Assembly (NCBI RefSeq): GCF_041956535.1
Contig: NW_027192193.1
Span: forward strand, 1,045,192-1,109,191
Origin: Calcarisporiella thermophila CBS 279.70
Taxonomy: Eukaryota > Calcarisporiellomycota
Direction of reading: 5' to 3'
Length of the DNA stretch: 64,000 bases
The stretch's first letter is position 1, and every line of letters begins with the position of its first letter. The position numbers and the translations under genes were made by a program. Under the pieces are notes generated by a model. It saw nothing but the letters and a program-made list of their open reading frames with translations. It ran no database searches and was not told where the DNA came from. Shown piece after piece: positions 45,704 through 58,735 of the stretch.

Positions 45704-47588
45704 TTTTTTATCCAGTATAAACTTGATCAAACCACAAGTATTGTTTACAAAAAATAATCTAGCAATTCGCGAGGCGCAGTTATTTTAGATTCATATTTTG
45801 AATTATTTATAGAATTTACCTACCTCCATCAATCACATAAAATCATTAGGGATAAATCTGTTTAAATAAGAAGAATATTTCTTCCAAGGATTCATAACCA
45901 ACGATACCGCTTAATAATCATGGCTTTGTATCTTACTTCAGAAGCACGATAGTATTGCAATGTAGATAGATTCCAACTGATCCAAACTAATTCTTATATT
46001 GCTCGTTAAGAGACAATAGTTATTCATAATATCTGGAAGCCTTTGACCACACTTATGCTATTGGATAGCTCATTCTAAAAATACAACTCTCTCTTTTTCT
46101 TTTATTTATAATTGTCTTTTTTCTCATTTAAAAAAAGACTGACAAAAAATTGCCTAAAGCCCTTATCGAGCGCAAAACACGGTATTCTTTAGTAAAAGGC
46201 GAAAGAATAATATCGTTATGCTTTGCGCTCAGGCTCGTGAGTGAAGAAATATTTCAATGGAAGCTATTATGCTCTTTTATATTTATAGCTGAGTTAGAAT
46301 TATTGAAATACATAGCAAAACTGGATTTGAAATACTTATGGGATACGATAAATGAAAACAATGTTAGTAGCGTATTTGATTTATTAATTTTGATATAATT
46401 TACAATTGGCTTACTTAGGCTCGTTTTATTCCCTTATACCATTTATTGATTACTTATATCTTTATGGTTTATAACTTTATAGTGAATATTGAATATCGTC
46501 TTAATTTTCCAGGAGGTGTATTGTAAAATCAGCATGCTATTCAGATTAAAATTGTACTTGAATAAATGCATAGAATTTTCCAAACGGATCTTTAATTCAT
46601 CCTTTATATTAATAATTAGCCATTGCTTATAAAAAAAAAGCTTAATATTGTATTGAACATTGTACAAGAAAGCATTATATGATCAATAATTTAAAAGAAT
46701 CATGAATGTTATATTCTAGACTTCTAACTTTTTTCCAATTCATCAATTTTTTTCAAACAGGTCTATCCACTTTTACAAAAATTTAAATCTACATATCAGT
46801 CATAGAGCCTTACTCTTTGAATAGAATTAGTCGGCATAGCATACTGTATGCACAGATATTCTGAAATATGCGTTATAATGTCCATGGTGTATAATGGCGA
46901 AACGACTGTTAAATATTAACATAATTTGAAGTATTTAGCAGAGTTCAAATTCCTACATTTGGGTTTAATAACGTGTTTTGAATTAACACGCTGAATTCGC
47001 ATATATCAGTATAAAGGGAGGAGGCACTAGTTAGGAAATATCACTTTAGAAATACACTTTTTGCGTATAAGTTCTCAATTATTAATAATTTTGAAACGCT
47101 TTTATATATCAGGATGATAACACAAAATTGGGTGGTAATAAGCAACCAGAAAGTGTGTGGTTCCGCCACTTGTTTAAATGGCAGATCCATACGTACAATG
47201 TATTGAATCAATCAGTATTGGGAAAGATTATTATGGACGACATATATCTCTACACTATTAACTAGTTAGAGCGAGAGCGTTATAAAATTCTCTATATCCT
47301 GTTTTCTTTTCTCATTGGCTTGTTGTTGACTCCCGCGAAAATTGCTGTATATAAAAACACGTACATATATGAATATCATTGTAATATATGAATTTCTTCA
47401 TGCAAATTAATGTGGGGATGAATTAAAGTCGAATAGTCGTCACTGCTATTTCTACCTAGATTTCTTCAGTTTAAGTCCTATGTCAGAGAATTAGGTTGGG
47501 GACTAGACTATACTTTCAAATGCCAGCATTTCTCTAAGTAATTTGGGAAAATTAACTAAGATTCAATTAGCGAGGACGATTCTACTTA
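45704..47588. other. 1.9-kb A/T-rich gene-poor interval
   Basis: Longest gene-free stretch in the window. Very A/T-rich throughout with many TAA/ATT runs. The two longest frames (46150-46398 plus, 46443-46667 minus) lack domains and look like chance. Both flanking genes start here or nearby (eIF3h minus, CH-kinase plus), so it holds two promoters. I recognise no snRNA, tRNA or transposon end. Confidence 0.5.
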
Positions 47589-50500
47589 ATGGCTCATTTA
47601 AAGCCTTCTCGCCCTTTAAGCCTCCAGCAGCAAACGATGCGTGTCGCGTCAGAGAAAGATGGGGTTGTTCGCAGACTACGCGAAGAGCAACTTCTCAAGA
47701 ACGAAGCAGCAGCACGTGAATTCATTGAAAGAACATTAGATATACGTCTTAATGAAAATTTGCAACAGGCTCTTAAAGATGGTACTGTACTCTGCAAGTA
47801 AGTATTTTAGGGATTGAAATCGATATCAATTACGAAACTGATTGAAACTGATTTGTGTGCATAGTTTAGTAAATGCATTGCGACCCGGCACGATCCCCCC
47901 ACGAAAGGCAAAGACTATGGCGTGGGAGCAAGTAGTTTGAAGTACAATTTGAGATTGCAATTGCAAAAATCTGATGTATTTTTGATCATCATAAATTAGT
48001 TGGATTCAATTAATTTGTTTCTCAAAGGTGCTCAACAGATCGGATTAAAGAGTTCAGAGTTGTTTCAACCTCCAGACCTTTTCGAGGACAAGAATATGGT
48101 ACAGGTAGTAGCTTGGTATTTAATTTCAATGATATGTGAACACGTAAAAATTGATAAAATTTAAAGGTGGTCAATACTCTTTTAACTCTTGAGAGGCTCG
48201 TTACCAGGAATCAGCCAATATCCGCTAGCAGACGACAACGTTCATATTCCCAAGTACAACTGCGGAGCAACCATAGCTACACTAAAGAGTTCCAGCATGA
48301 GCTTCAAGCAAATTGTCTCTCACCTTCTCCCTCTTCATCTTCCTCTTCCTCCTCTTCGCCATCCTCCTCTCCCCCACCCTCGGGATTAAAGAACTCTCGC
48401 GAAGCTAGCAATGATGCAGAAAATCAATCCCGTCAACCATACAAAAATCGACGCCGTCTAATATCTTTTCGCCACAAAGAACTTTTTGGTTTAAGCACTC
48501 CCAGAAAGAGCCAAACTATGACCGAGATTGAAACAGAGGCATCAAAAGAAGAGCCAAGCACCCCAGCAAAACAACTACAGAAAGCAAATACGCCAAAGTC
48601 CGCACCGCCCCCTCATCGCATCTCACAAGTAGGAGCTTTACCAACAGAACTAGCAGATGTATTGGCGAACACGCGGCACAAAAACACGGCCCCACGCGAG
48701 GTTTTACGATTATATTCAGAGAACGGAAAACTATTATCACAATATGTAAATACATTTCTTACACCTCCATCAAGTTCACTCATACAATATTTATTTAGCA
48801 AATTGGCAACTGCATTGGAAGGGGACAATTTGGTGCCGTTTATAGGTATTTATTTTAAATTTAGCCTGTTAAACCGAATTTTTATTAACTAGCTCGCATG
48901 TATCTTTTAGGGCTTTGAACCTCGGTACTGGGCAAATGGTTGCTGTGAAGAGAATTAAATTAGATAAAGACAATGAAGATCAAATCGATTCTGTGATGGT
49001 AATCAAGCTTTTATTTTCAATATATATAATACCATACTGGATAATTAATTTCTGTTCATAACATTAGCAAGAAATTGAGCTACTCCAAACACTTTCACAT
49101 CCGAGCATTGTAAGATACGAAGGTTTTATAAAATCTGGTGGATATCTTAACCTAATATTAGAGTATATCTGTGCTTTCAGATTTTATCGTATATATTGAA
49201 AGCTAATAGTATATTATTTAAAGGTACGCGGAAAATGGGTCCTTGCTGAATGTACTCAAAGCCTTTGGTAATCTGCCAGAGAGATTAGTCGCTTCTTATA
49301 GTGCAAGAATATTGGACGGTCTGATATATTTGCATGAAAAACAGGTTAGTAACTTGAGATATGTTGTCTCTGATTTTGTAATAATAATATCATAAAACAA
49401 AGGTTGTTCATTGCGATTTAAAAGCTGCGAATTTACTCACCACGAAATATGGAAACGTCAAAGTGGCAGACTTTGGAGTTTCTCTTAACATGAAGTTGCG
49501 TCATACTGAGGGCGACAAGATGGCAGGAACCCCTTACTGGAGTGAGCTTTCCTTTTCTATTAATATGTATGAGCGAGGCTTTAACTTCTTATATATAGTG
49601 GCGCCGGAAATTATTGAGCTGCGTGGTGCGTCACCAAAATCTGATATTTGGGCATTTGGGTGCACCATCGTTGAACTAATAACAGGCTCACCTCCATATT
49701 CTGATATGTCACCGCTTTCGGCAATGTATCGCATAGTGGAGGATCCGAATCCACCAATACCTACTAGTGTGTCAAACGTGAGCACTTAACAGATTTTGTA
49801 GGGTTATTATAATTTAATGATTCACTCGTATTTTAGGAGCTCCGTGATTTTTTATTGAAGTGTTTCCAAAAGGACCCAGTAAATAGACCAACGGCAAAGG
49901 AGCTCCTACAACATGCTTGGATCAAGAAACACTGGGATCCCAAGGTACGCACACAATCTCAAGGAAAGAGAATAGACCATTTTGCAAATAAGATATATTT
50001 CTATAGACTTTAAGTCGCAATGAGAGCCTCTCTTATAGCGAAAATTTTCGCCGGAAACAGGTCGATACATCAACAACTACTCTTCCTGAGTTTACGCCTA
50101 CCCCTCCTCGAAGACGATGTAGTACATCGGATTCACCGACAAAGGAGCTTTCTGAGAAACCAAAGACACCTTCACCAATGCGGCATTCAGCCGATCTCTC
50201 TGCTGCTACTGCCTGCCTCTCCCTTAATTCGAACACTTTGCAGGAACATCGACTCGTGAAGACAAGTTTTGATAAACGTAAGCAAAACTGACTTTCTCCA
50301 TAATGAATTGGTATACCAATAATTACTTTTTAATAGTGATCGAATGTAAAATCTGTAAGCAGTTGATGAAGAAACATGCTGTCCTCTGTGAAGGTGAGTT
50401 GTCCATTATTGGGAATATAGAACAAAGTATTTATATTTTTCTATATAACAAAGTTTGCGGCTTAATATGCCATGAACGATGTATCGCTGGACAAGAGTGC

Positions 50501-50811
50501 CAGCATCGGACTACCATTACACAAGCAAGTTTATTTTATTTTCGAAATTTATGAATTTATTTACTAATTGACTTATATAGGCTGCGTTGCCCTCGACAAT
50601 ATCTGATTCGGCTATTATGCTTTCGAGCTCGGAGAGATTGCCTTCTAAGACTCATACTAGAAGTGTTACTAAAATGCAGAGCAGTTTAGAGGAGCCACCT
50701 AGCTTCTCAATCTATACAGGGGATGGTTTAGAGTCTAAAGAAAGGCGACGACGAAGACTAAGAAGGAGAGAGCGAACAAAAAGTGAGGGAAAAGACTGCT
50801 CCTTCCAATGA
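47589..50811 (+). CDS. CH domain - Ste-type kinase (Cdc7/SepH-like) - C1-like domain protein
   Basis: Fifteen exons join in phase: 47589-47797, 47865-47931, 48000-48104, 48167-48745, 48799-48845, 48911-48998, 49068-49162, 49224-49344, 49403-49541, 49599-49777, 49837-49944, 50007-50277, 50337-50393, 50454-50524 and 50581-50811; 788 residues. Residues ~40-145 are a calponin-homology domain (LQQALKDGTVLCNLVNALRP, INLFLKGAQQIGL, LFQPPDLFEDKNM). A Ser-rich linker precedes a complete kinase domain (~321-579): IGRGQFGAVYRALNLGTGQM, VAVKRI, HCDLKAANLLTTKYGNVKVA, DFG, APE. HCDLKAAN, not HRD, is typical of the Cdc7/SepH septation kinases (recalled). Then ECKICKQLMKKHAVLCE...CGLICHERCIAGQEC forms a C1-like zinc fold (~670-712). 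The last intron starts with GC (50525), giving a GC-AG intron. Confidence 0.85.
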
Positions 50812-51038
50812 GCTGTTTAAATGGAGGACTTTTGACCTTGGATTTCTTTGAATGGCAGAGAAATCATTTATACCCTTACATTGTTCTCACCTATTTTACG
50901 CATCAAAATATCCAATAATATATATAATCATCCATTTTCACATATGACTTCCAGAAAAGGAAACGGACTTGTGGCAAACCACTTATCTAGAATTTCAGAA
51001 AGAAATAGCCTGGTATTTCTTTTAATTACATCATACTA

Positions 51039-53544
51039 ATGGATGAGACTGAAAGACTTTTGCCTCGGGAAAACACTCTACCTTCCCCTTCTGAAATCGC
51101 GACTGTTATTCGTAAAACGGTTTATACGATAAATGCACTTATCACCGTCCCTATAAAATCAGGTGCTTTACTCTACTTCAATGAGGACTTAATCTTTTAG
51201 CTGATTTCATCAGTGACTAGGTGACATACTGCGACCACAAAAGACGCCGATTTCGGATCGAGCTGTAAAATACATACACAGCCTAGGTGGTGATGCTTCA
51301 GTTTATTGTGCATTGCGAGCAATAGGAGAGTTCAGAATTTTGGCCAATGCTGACTCTGCCAATTTCGAATTATTCCAACAGAGAGCCCTCGGGTGCCAAT
51401 ATTTGGCCAGGAGTTTGTAAGAAATCTACACGTTATATACGCCCTGTGTCATCCCTTTACCAAAATTTCGATTTCTTGGTTGTTTAGGCTGCATACGTAT
51501 CAAGATAAAGAAACGCTATTTCTTCGGGTTCTTACCAATCGGTTTGGGACCGACTTGGACGACAAAGATGATTACGAGAGTGGTAGGCTACATTTATATG
51601 ATTCTCCTTGTATCGCTATTATTGACACATTAGACTGTCAAATTTCTTCGCCGCATTTATTGTTTAGCATTAGAATTGGCGGTCTCCTATCATGCAACTG
51701 CTTTTCTCTCACATCCCTTGGTAATGCAATGCGTGTTTGCACTTTGGGACGGTACTCTCATGTTGAACGACGATGAAGAGCATGAGGATTTCATATTTTA
51801 TCGGAAATTGCACGACAACTCCTTTTGGAACCGCGTGGATCCTATTCGTTTGGTAGTCCCAAAGTATCTAATCTATTTTTTTGTTATTCAGACTTTATTT
51901 CTTATGCTCTTTTTTTGCTTCTTTTAGATATATGAATGCAATCAACCTATTTATTTCATTTCTCTATCTTGCCCTTTTCACTTGGGTTGTTAACGACCGG
52001 CGAAGTTATCCTTCCGTTGCTGAATGGATGCTTTACGTGTTCATTGCTGGCTACATATTGGTAAAATCTTCGCTAATTCATCTCACCAATGTTATTTCCT
52101 AACATACTATTAATTTAATGCAACGCTTTATTAGGAGGATATTCGTCAACTTTGGAATGAATGGAGGTTTTATTTCCGTTCGATTTGGAATTGGATCACA
52201 ATCGCATTGAATATTCTTTACTTAACCTCATTTTGCTATCGAATGTATGCGCTATATGGGAATCATAATGTAATCATTTTCTTCTATAGTACCATGCTAT
52301 CAAACTGGCAATCTTAATTTGCTCTTTATAGGATATGGCTCATTACAACGACGTAGCTTACGACGTGTAAATAGAAAATATGAAAATGCTTTATATGAAG
52401 CTTTTTTAATTTGAAAATTCCATACGTATAGCCTAGCTACATCTGCCATCTTTCTCTGGATTCGTGTATTGTCCATTCTCGATGGCTTCCGTTTCTTCGG
52501 CACCATGGTGCTCATTCTTCAAGCAATGTTGAAAGACGGATTTCTATTCTTTTTCATGGTCAGCCAAGTGTTTAAAATCCACATTGAATGGCTGAGAGAA
52601 CTGAGAATTTCTCTTTGATTTACAGCTTGCCTGGGTATTTATCGGGTTCGCGCAGTCATTCTATGCACTTGGTGATGACAAAACGGAATTGAAGGGGGTG
52701 GCAGAAATGTTGGCTAGAGCATTTTTCCAGGACCCCGACTTCGATAAAGCAGAGAGCTATCATCTAGTTCTTGGTCGTGGACTCTTTATGCTCTACATGC
52801 TGATAAGGTGAGTGGACGTTTTTCCTTGTTAAAGCTGAAACTAATGAGATATTCTATTAGCTCCGTTATCCTCCTCAATCTGTTAATTGCACTCTTTAAC
52901 GATTCTTATCAGGTAAATGAACGCGTTAGCTTGGGATTCTTTATCAACTGATTCAAAACATTTTTTCACTTTAGAACATTGTCGAGGGGGCCAACTCGGA
53001 ATACTTTTGCTTTTTCACCTTTAAAGTTATACGATACTTAAAGATTCCTGATCACTATCCTTTTGCTCCTCCTTTCAATATAATCGAGATCTTCCTGATT
53101 CTTCCGCTAAAGCCTTGCATTTCCAAGCACACGTATCGCCAAATAAATCGCATGGTGTTGATAGCAATATTTTGGCCAGCCCTTTTCGCCATAGCTTCAT
53201 ACGAGATACTACAGCTTCGGATATCAACCCTAAAAGCTAGACCACAAGAGCAAGATGGCGTAGGAAGAGATCGAGCAAACGATAATATTATTCATTTGGG
53301 TAGACAGCAATTTGGTTGGGATATGCTCACGCGACCGCTGGTTCATAATTCGATCGTGTTTTTGAATGAGCTGGAGCAGGGTGTTTTAGATGAAGAGATA
53401 CGCCTAGCATTGTTTGGAGAAGACGATGGGGATGGAGGAGAACAGACAAAAATAATGGTGGAAAAGCTCTTGGATTTGGTGCAAGAATTGAGAGAAGACC
53501 AGAAGAAACTGAGAGCAGAGGTAGAGCGATTGGGGAAGAAGTAA
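51039..53544 (+). CDS. YVC1: TRP cation channel of the fungal Yvc1 (TRPY) type
   Basis: Yvc1 releases calcium from the vacuole on osmotic shock. Eleven exons join in phase: 51039-51162, 51221-51416, 51488-51582, 51668-51863, 51928-52060, 52135-52269, 52332-52366, 52432-52558, 52626-52807, 52861-52912 and 52975-53544, giving 614 residues. The cytosolic N-terminus has ALGCQYLARSL and ALELAVSYHATAFLSHPLVM. Six membrane helices follow (AINLFISFLYLALFTWVV, SIWNWITIALNILYL, ATSAIFLWIRVLSILDGFRF, DGFLFFFMLAWVFIGFAQSF). The pore loop region is ALGDDKTELKGVAEML...FFQDPDF, and the last helix ends SVILLNLLIALFNDSYQ. A C-terminal coiled coil (LLDLVQELREDQKKLRAEVE) follows. One 35-nt exon (52332-52366) was placed by phase. 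Confidence 0.9.
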
Positions 53545-53606
53545 TTTACTTTGTGTATTAATATATTTTCGAAGAAATAAATGCATTTTTCATAAACTCC
53601 AATAAA

Positions 53607-53620
53607 GGCAGTCACATTTG
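53607..53620 (+). promoter_or_regulatory. GGCAGTCACATTTG promoter element (NUP155)
   Basis: The 14-mer ggcagtcacatttg lies 95 bp upstream of the Nup155 ATG. The same 14-mer occurs 106 bp upstream of the LYAR-like ATG, same orientation, and its core is upstream of CAF-1. Function inferred. Confidence 0.5.
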
Positions 53621-53715
53621 CCCTCAACAATTTTAATCACGAATAAGCGCGTAAACAAGGCAGCTTCGAGATCAAAGGGACGACTCCAAGAGATCGGAAT
53701 AAAAATCCCAAGAAA

Positions 53716-56700
53716 ATGACGAGGTCCTTTTGGTGGTATAAAGAAGTGCCCGTCCACCTCGACACTTTTTCGCCTCTAGAACCGCCCATCGTTCATCGCA
53801 TTCCCAAGGATGGTCGTGATGCATCTATTCTTGAGGCAAACACTCGCGCACGCGAGACACAGCCTCAGGGTGGTGTCCACCACCTCGTCTCCGACCCTGA
53901 AGCCTTCATTTATTGGCGTGTAATCGATCATGACCGTGTGCTCGAGCTTCGGCATCTTTCCACGAACAGCCCGTCTCTCGATGATCAACATGGCTCGAAT
54001 GAAGTCTTAAGCATGATGGCGCCTGTCCGTTTCGTATTTCCAGCACCCATTGTGCCTGATGTATATTTCTTCGAAATCGAACAGAGCTTGTTTGTGTATC
54101 TTGTTCTGACCACAGGCGTCTTCTACCGACTAAAATTCACTGCACCATCATACTTTTCAACAAGGAGTATCCCTAAAAATTATTGCTCCTATTTTCGGCT
54201 GAGACATCTAGAGAATAAGCGCCCCGTGGTGGTTCATGCAGTAAATAAAGATGTAATAATCATTGGATGCCATGACGGATCGCTGGTGGAGCTTTCAGCC
54301 TCTGGAAGAGACGAAGGAGATATGGATACTGATGAAATAAGAGGTATTATCCTAATTTTTGGTTTTTCTTTAAATATGAATTTAATCAACAATTTCCGCA
54401 AAGATTTCGAAGAGAATGAACTGGTGGAGAACAACTTTTTAAGCCAAGTTAAGAGCCTTCCCAGATTTCTTTCGAGCGCATTTCGTCGGAGTGGAAATGA
54501 GACGTCTACATTTGGCGACCTTGACTCTTCTCTCTCTCAACCCATCGCTTTGACATCATACCAGCACTCCTCTAATACATACGTCTTTGCTATATGTCGA
54601 GATAGAAAGTTGAGAGTATGGTCACTCGCATCTAAACTCTGCGTCAAGACAATTCCATTGCCATCCTCTTCTGGAAGCCAGACAACGAGTGCACGAGAGG
54701 TCGGTAGCAATGGCCTCCTACAAACCGGTGAATTCCCATTTTCTGCTGCGCCTAAACGGTACATCCAAATTTTAGAACACGACGTTGTCCCCAATTCAGC
54801 ATCGTTTTGTATCATCACATTTGTTCCTACTGAGCCTGATCCGTTTTTCGCGCTATATTTGTGCGAGCTCGATCCCATGAGTCGCACTATCAAAACTCTG
54901 GCATTGGAATACAGCAAGTTTTGTGATGCCAGCCAATGGAGTCTTTCTGGTCTGCTTCCGGAGGATCTGGTGCAATTTCATGTCTTGAAGGTGCCGGTCG
55001 GTGAAGTGGATGACGAAGGCGAAATAACAACCTCACAAAAACCCGCGTTATGGACGCTTTGGACATTATGGCGCAGGCAGCATGAAGCCGTAATTCGTTA
55101 TAGCAATCTTCAGGCTACGAAGGAACTACAACAGCAAGGCGCCGGTGAAATCCAGGCTGAAATGGTGTTTAAGGCGAATACAATAGGAGAACGCTGGCAC
55201 AACATAGTACTTCCAAATCGTGTCAATGTCGACGCAGCCTATTTCGATAACTTACTTGCAACCACGTCCAAAGATGTGCCTGAACTGTTCTGCGAATATA
55301 TATTCGAGCCGGGACGTTTTTCGCGTACTCAGATTTTACAGGCATTGCTGGCATATAGAAATAGCTCTGCTTCAAAGTCTGGAGATGCATCGCTTCAAAC
55401 GCCGACAAGACGTGAGCAGGATTTAAGAGAACAAGTGGCAGAAGCAGTTGCTCAACACACTCACCTAGAATTCCATTCCGATTCGGGTGTTCCACAATAT
55501 GACGAACATCGCCGCCTTGTCAAGACTGAGTGGCTCCGCTTTCTTGCCCTGTGTATTCACTATCGACATGAGGCTGATTTGCCCGTTGGCATGGCGTTTG
55601 ATCCACGCACTAATATGTTCACTGTCGTGAAGAGGAATTGCCTTTCAGCCATACGTGTTTGTGACGAGCTCGAAGTGCTACATCACCACTTTAACGGCGA
55701 TTTTGACCTGGCAGAGCTTTATATTGTTCCCCGTTACTTGCTTACACAATCTTACCCACATCTGGCGAGTGATGAGACCGCACGTGCGCTGCTTTCCCTT
55801 GTAAAGTCGATGCGATTTTTAGTTGCAGGAATTCCCCAGGGAATGATGATACAGATAGAAGAGGAATTGACTGTGTTGCTGAATAGCCCGTCTTATGTAT
55901 CAGCTGTGTCTGAGGCTCAAGATTACTTTGACCGCAATTTACAGGAGATAGTAACCGGAACCTTGCGGCGTCGACTGGTCAACGCTCTAAGAGAGTGCTC
56001 TAAATTGGGAGATTCAATTAGCCTGTTGTTTGATCTTTTGAACAGCTCTGAGGGAATTGAGCGGCCACCAGCCAACAATCAGCTACAGAAAACTAGCATC
56101 TATGTTGACGCACTTATTTCTGAAGGAGTCTATCAGACGATACAGTCTCGTTATACACTTGCTCGTGATTTGTTCCTACTTATCAGCACCATCCTTGGCC
56201 TTGAGCTCAGTGTAGTTAATATAAGCGAAGGTGCATTGCTTTATTCAACGGGTGCCGCTACACTACGTTGTTATCAAATGCTCAGATGGGTATGCAGTCA
56301 AAGTGTACCTTCGGCAGAAACTTCTCTACCCCACATCGCATCACACCCAGTGGAGGACAATGCAATTGTGCGCAAATTCACCGGTCTCCAGGTATCAGAA
56401 ACAAGTGTCAATACAGCAAATGCAATGTCGTTCCTCGACTACAGCCTAATCCATACGCTTCTGCACCACCATTATCCCACCTATCTTGATCTCGTAACTC
56501 AGCCCGCTTCGATATACATCCAGCTCGGGGTAACACATTTCCTAAAAGCATCTGGATTCCTTTCCCGACGGTCCTACACTGAAACTACATTAGAGCATGT
56601 GCTCTTTGTTCACCGACTGGAGGCGTTCGGAAAAACAGAACTTGCATTGGATTTTGCCAGGTTTTTAGCGAAGCTTCCTTCAGTGCAGTACGTGGTCGGA

Positions 56701-58492
56701 AGAGCATACGTTAAGGAAGGAGACTATGAGCGGGCTGCCGACTGTTTCCTAGATGCCAGTGTTGCTTTCAGTAAGAATCGGCTTCTTGAATTTGCATTAC
56801 TTTTTGGACACTAAGAATCCTGCTCTTTTATTAGTTGGAAAAACCGGTGATAAGTATCTAGAGCAAATTCTCCCCGCAGGGTTGTATCGTTCCGGCCTTC
56901 CTTTCTATTATCAGCATGTGATGGAGCTATTTGAGGAGTACAGCGTGGCAGATCATTCAGTCGAGTTTGCTCGCCTCGCCTTGCGTTCAATTGACGACGA
57001 TATTTCCGACGCCACAAAAGATATCGTGCCGGTTCTTTGGTTCAAGATCTTCAAGAACAGTCTTGATCAGCTTCGTTTCGATGATGCGTACACTGCGATG
57101 ATGGCCAACCCAGACTCGACCACTCAGCGGGACTCTCTCCGCCACTTGATTGCAGTGCTATGTGAAACTGGTCGGGCAGCGAAGTTGACTGAATTCTCAT
57201 TTTCTGGACTGCAGCACGAGGTTGAACGGACACTGTTGTTTAAGGCTCGGAACTCGAGCGCTTTGGAAAAGCCAAACTACTACAACGTGCTCTATTCATA
57301 TCACGTTTTTCGAGGTGACTATCGCAACGCAGCATCTGTGATGTACCAATATGCACGCAGATTGGGCGCACTAGTCAAGCCCAAGAGCTTTGTGGATGTG
57401 GTGGCGGAGCAGGCGAAGGCATTATTGGCGGCCATCAATTCATTGGCGATGGTGGATGATCCCTACGGCTGGATCGTGATACCCAAGGGAAATGCAGAGG
57501 GGGAAAAGGAGGGCGAGTTGGAGCGAAAACGAAAGACGTTCAATTTAGATGCCACTACTGAGGGAGAGAAGAGTAGTACCGCTAATAAGCGCCACTTGGA
57601 TATTGCTCAGCGAGAAGACTTGCAGCGTGAATATATGCTTGCGCTTGCACGATTGCAACTGGTGCAAAAATATCCAAATCTGCGCAACACGGGTGCTCTC
57701 ACGGCGGAGGAGAGCGTCTCTCTCTATACTCAGGCTGGCCTGTACGATTATGCGATCTCGACCGCGCTTGCCTTCAGTGTAGATCTGCGTGGGGTATTTG
57801 AAAGCCTTGTAGTGCGCTGCGTTAGACTTGCGGCTGCCGAGAAATCCAACCGTCCGCTGGAGGCGGAAGAAGACTGGCTATTTGCGAACGAGATTGTGAT
57901 GGCTGGAACAGCATCTCAACGCGCGTGGAAACTTTTGCAAGGGCTGCTGGAACAATACGACACACAGGAGACCAACTACCGCTATCGTGCATGCGTTCTC
58001 GAGAAACTCTTGAGTACGGACCCTAACTCGAAGATCCCCGCGTGGCTATCGGCGTTTTATAAGAAGCATAATCTGGAGGATCTTGCGCGCGTCTGCCTGA
58101 GCCATGGCCTCCTGGAAGAGGCGACCAATTTCCTGCTGCAGCAGATAGACCGCGAAAGCGAAACAAAACCGGTCAGCCTCCTCGTTTCCTCGCGCTGGCT
58201 TCCCTATTCGCTTATAGATTTACTGCTCGCTACAATCGAGGAGGCGATAACGGAGGCCGCAGCCGACGAAACCACTACTCGCCGCCGAGGTTTCTCCGCA
58301 CCAACGGAGGAGGAATCCCGTAGAGAGCGGTTGGTTGAATTACAGAGTGCATTACAGCGGAAATTACGGTCCTATCTTGCGAAGGTGGACGAGGACTACC
58401 AGAATTTCGTCTGTGCAGAGCGAGAAGATCTCGAGGAGGAGCGGCGGCGAGGGACTTTTGGGAGGGAGATCGATATGGAGGCGTCGTCATAA
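53716..58492 (+). CDS. NUP155: nucleoporin Nup155/Nup170
   Basis: Inner-ring scaffold nucleoporin. Three exons, 53716-54343, 54404-56770 and 56835-58492, give 1550 residues. The N-terminal beta-propeller includes RVIDHDRVLELRH-type text as YWRVIDHDRVLELRH, VIIGCHDGSLVEL and HSSNTYVFAICRDRKLRVWS. The rest is alpha-solenoid, with RDLFLLISTILGLE, FHSDSGVPQYDEHRRLVKTE and an end region of long helices. The family block EWLRFLALCIHYRHEADLPVG is seen as TEWLRFLALC. An apparent break at ~56771-56834 is not a frameshift: a 64-nt GT-AG intron restores frame (VAF|IGKTGDKYLEQ). The 60-nt intron 54344-54403 is a multiple of three and in frame, so it may be retained. Family assignment rests on architecture, length and recalled motifs. 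Confidence 0.75.
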
Positions 58493-58735
58493 GGAGCGTA
58501 TTCTTTTCCTTTACATATATATTTTTTTTTCTTGCCAGAGTAAAATAAAAACCAATATCTCTTTTGTCATTATCCGATCTACCATTGAAAAATCTTCAAA
58601 TGGTGTGTTGCTCTACTGAGTCGGAGTTTGATTTTTTTCGTCCGGCAAAGACTAATTGAGTGGAGGAAGGATTTTATTCTCTCCCCCTCTTTCATCCTTG
58701 AAATACTTCATTTCATATCCCATCCATCGATCAAC

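Noticed and set aside
46150-46667. Two ORFs in the A/T-rich desert
   Set aside because: Short, no domains, composition fits random A/T-rich DNA.
56753-56834. Apparent frameshift splitting the Nup155 coding region
   Set aside because: A 64-nt intron with GTAAGA donor and TTAG acceptor (56771-56834) restores the frame exactly, so the gene is intact.
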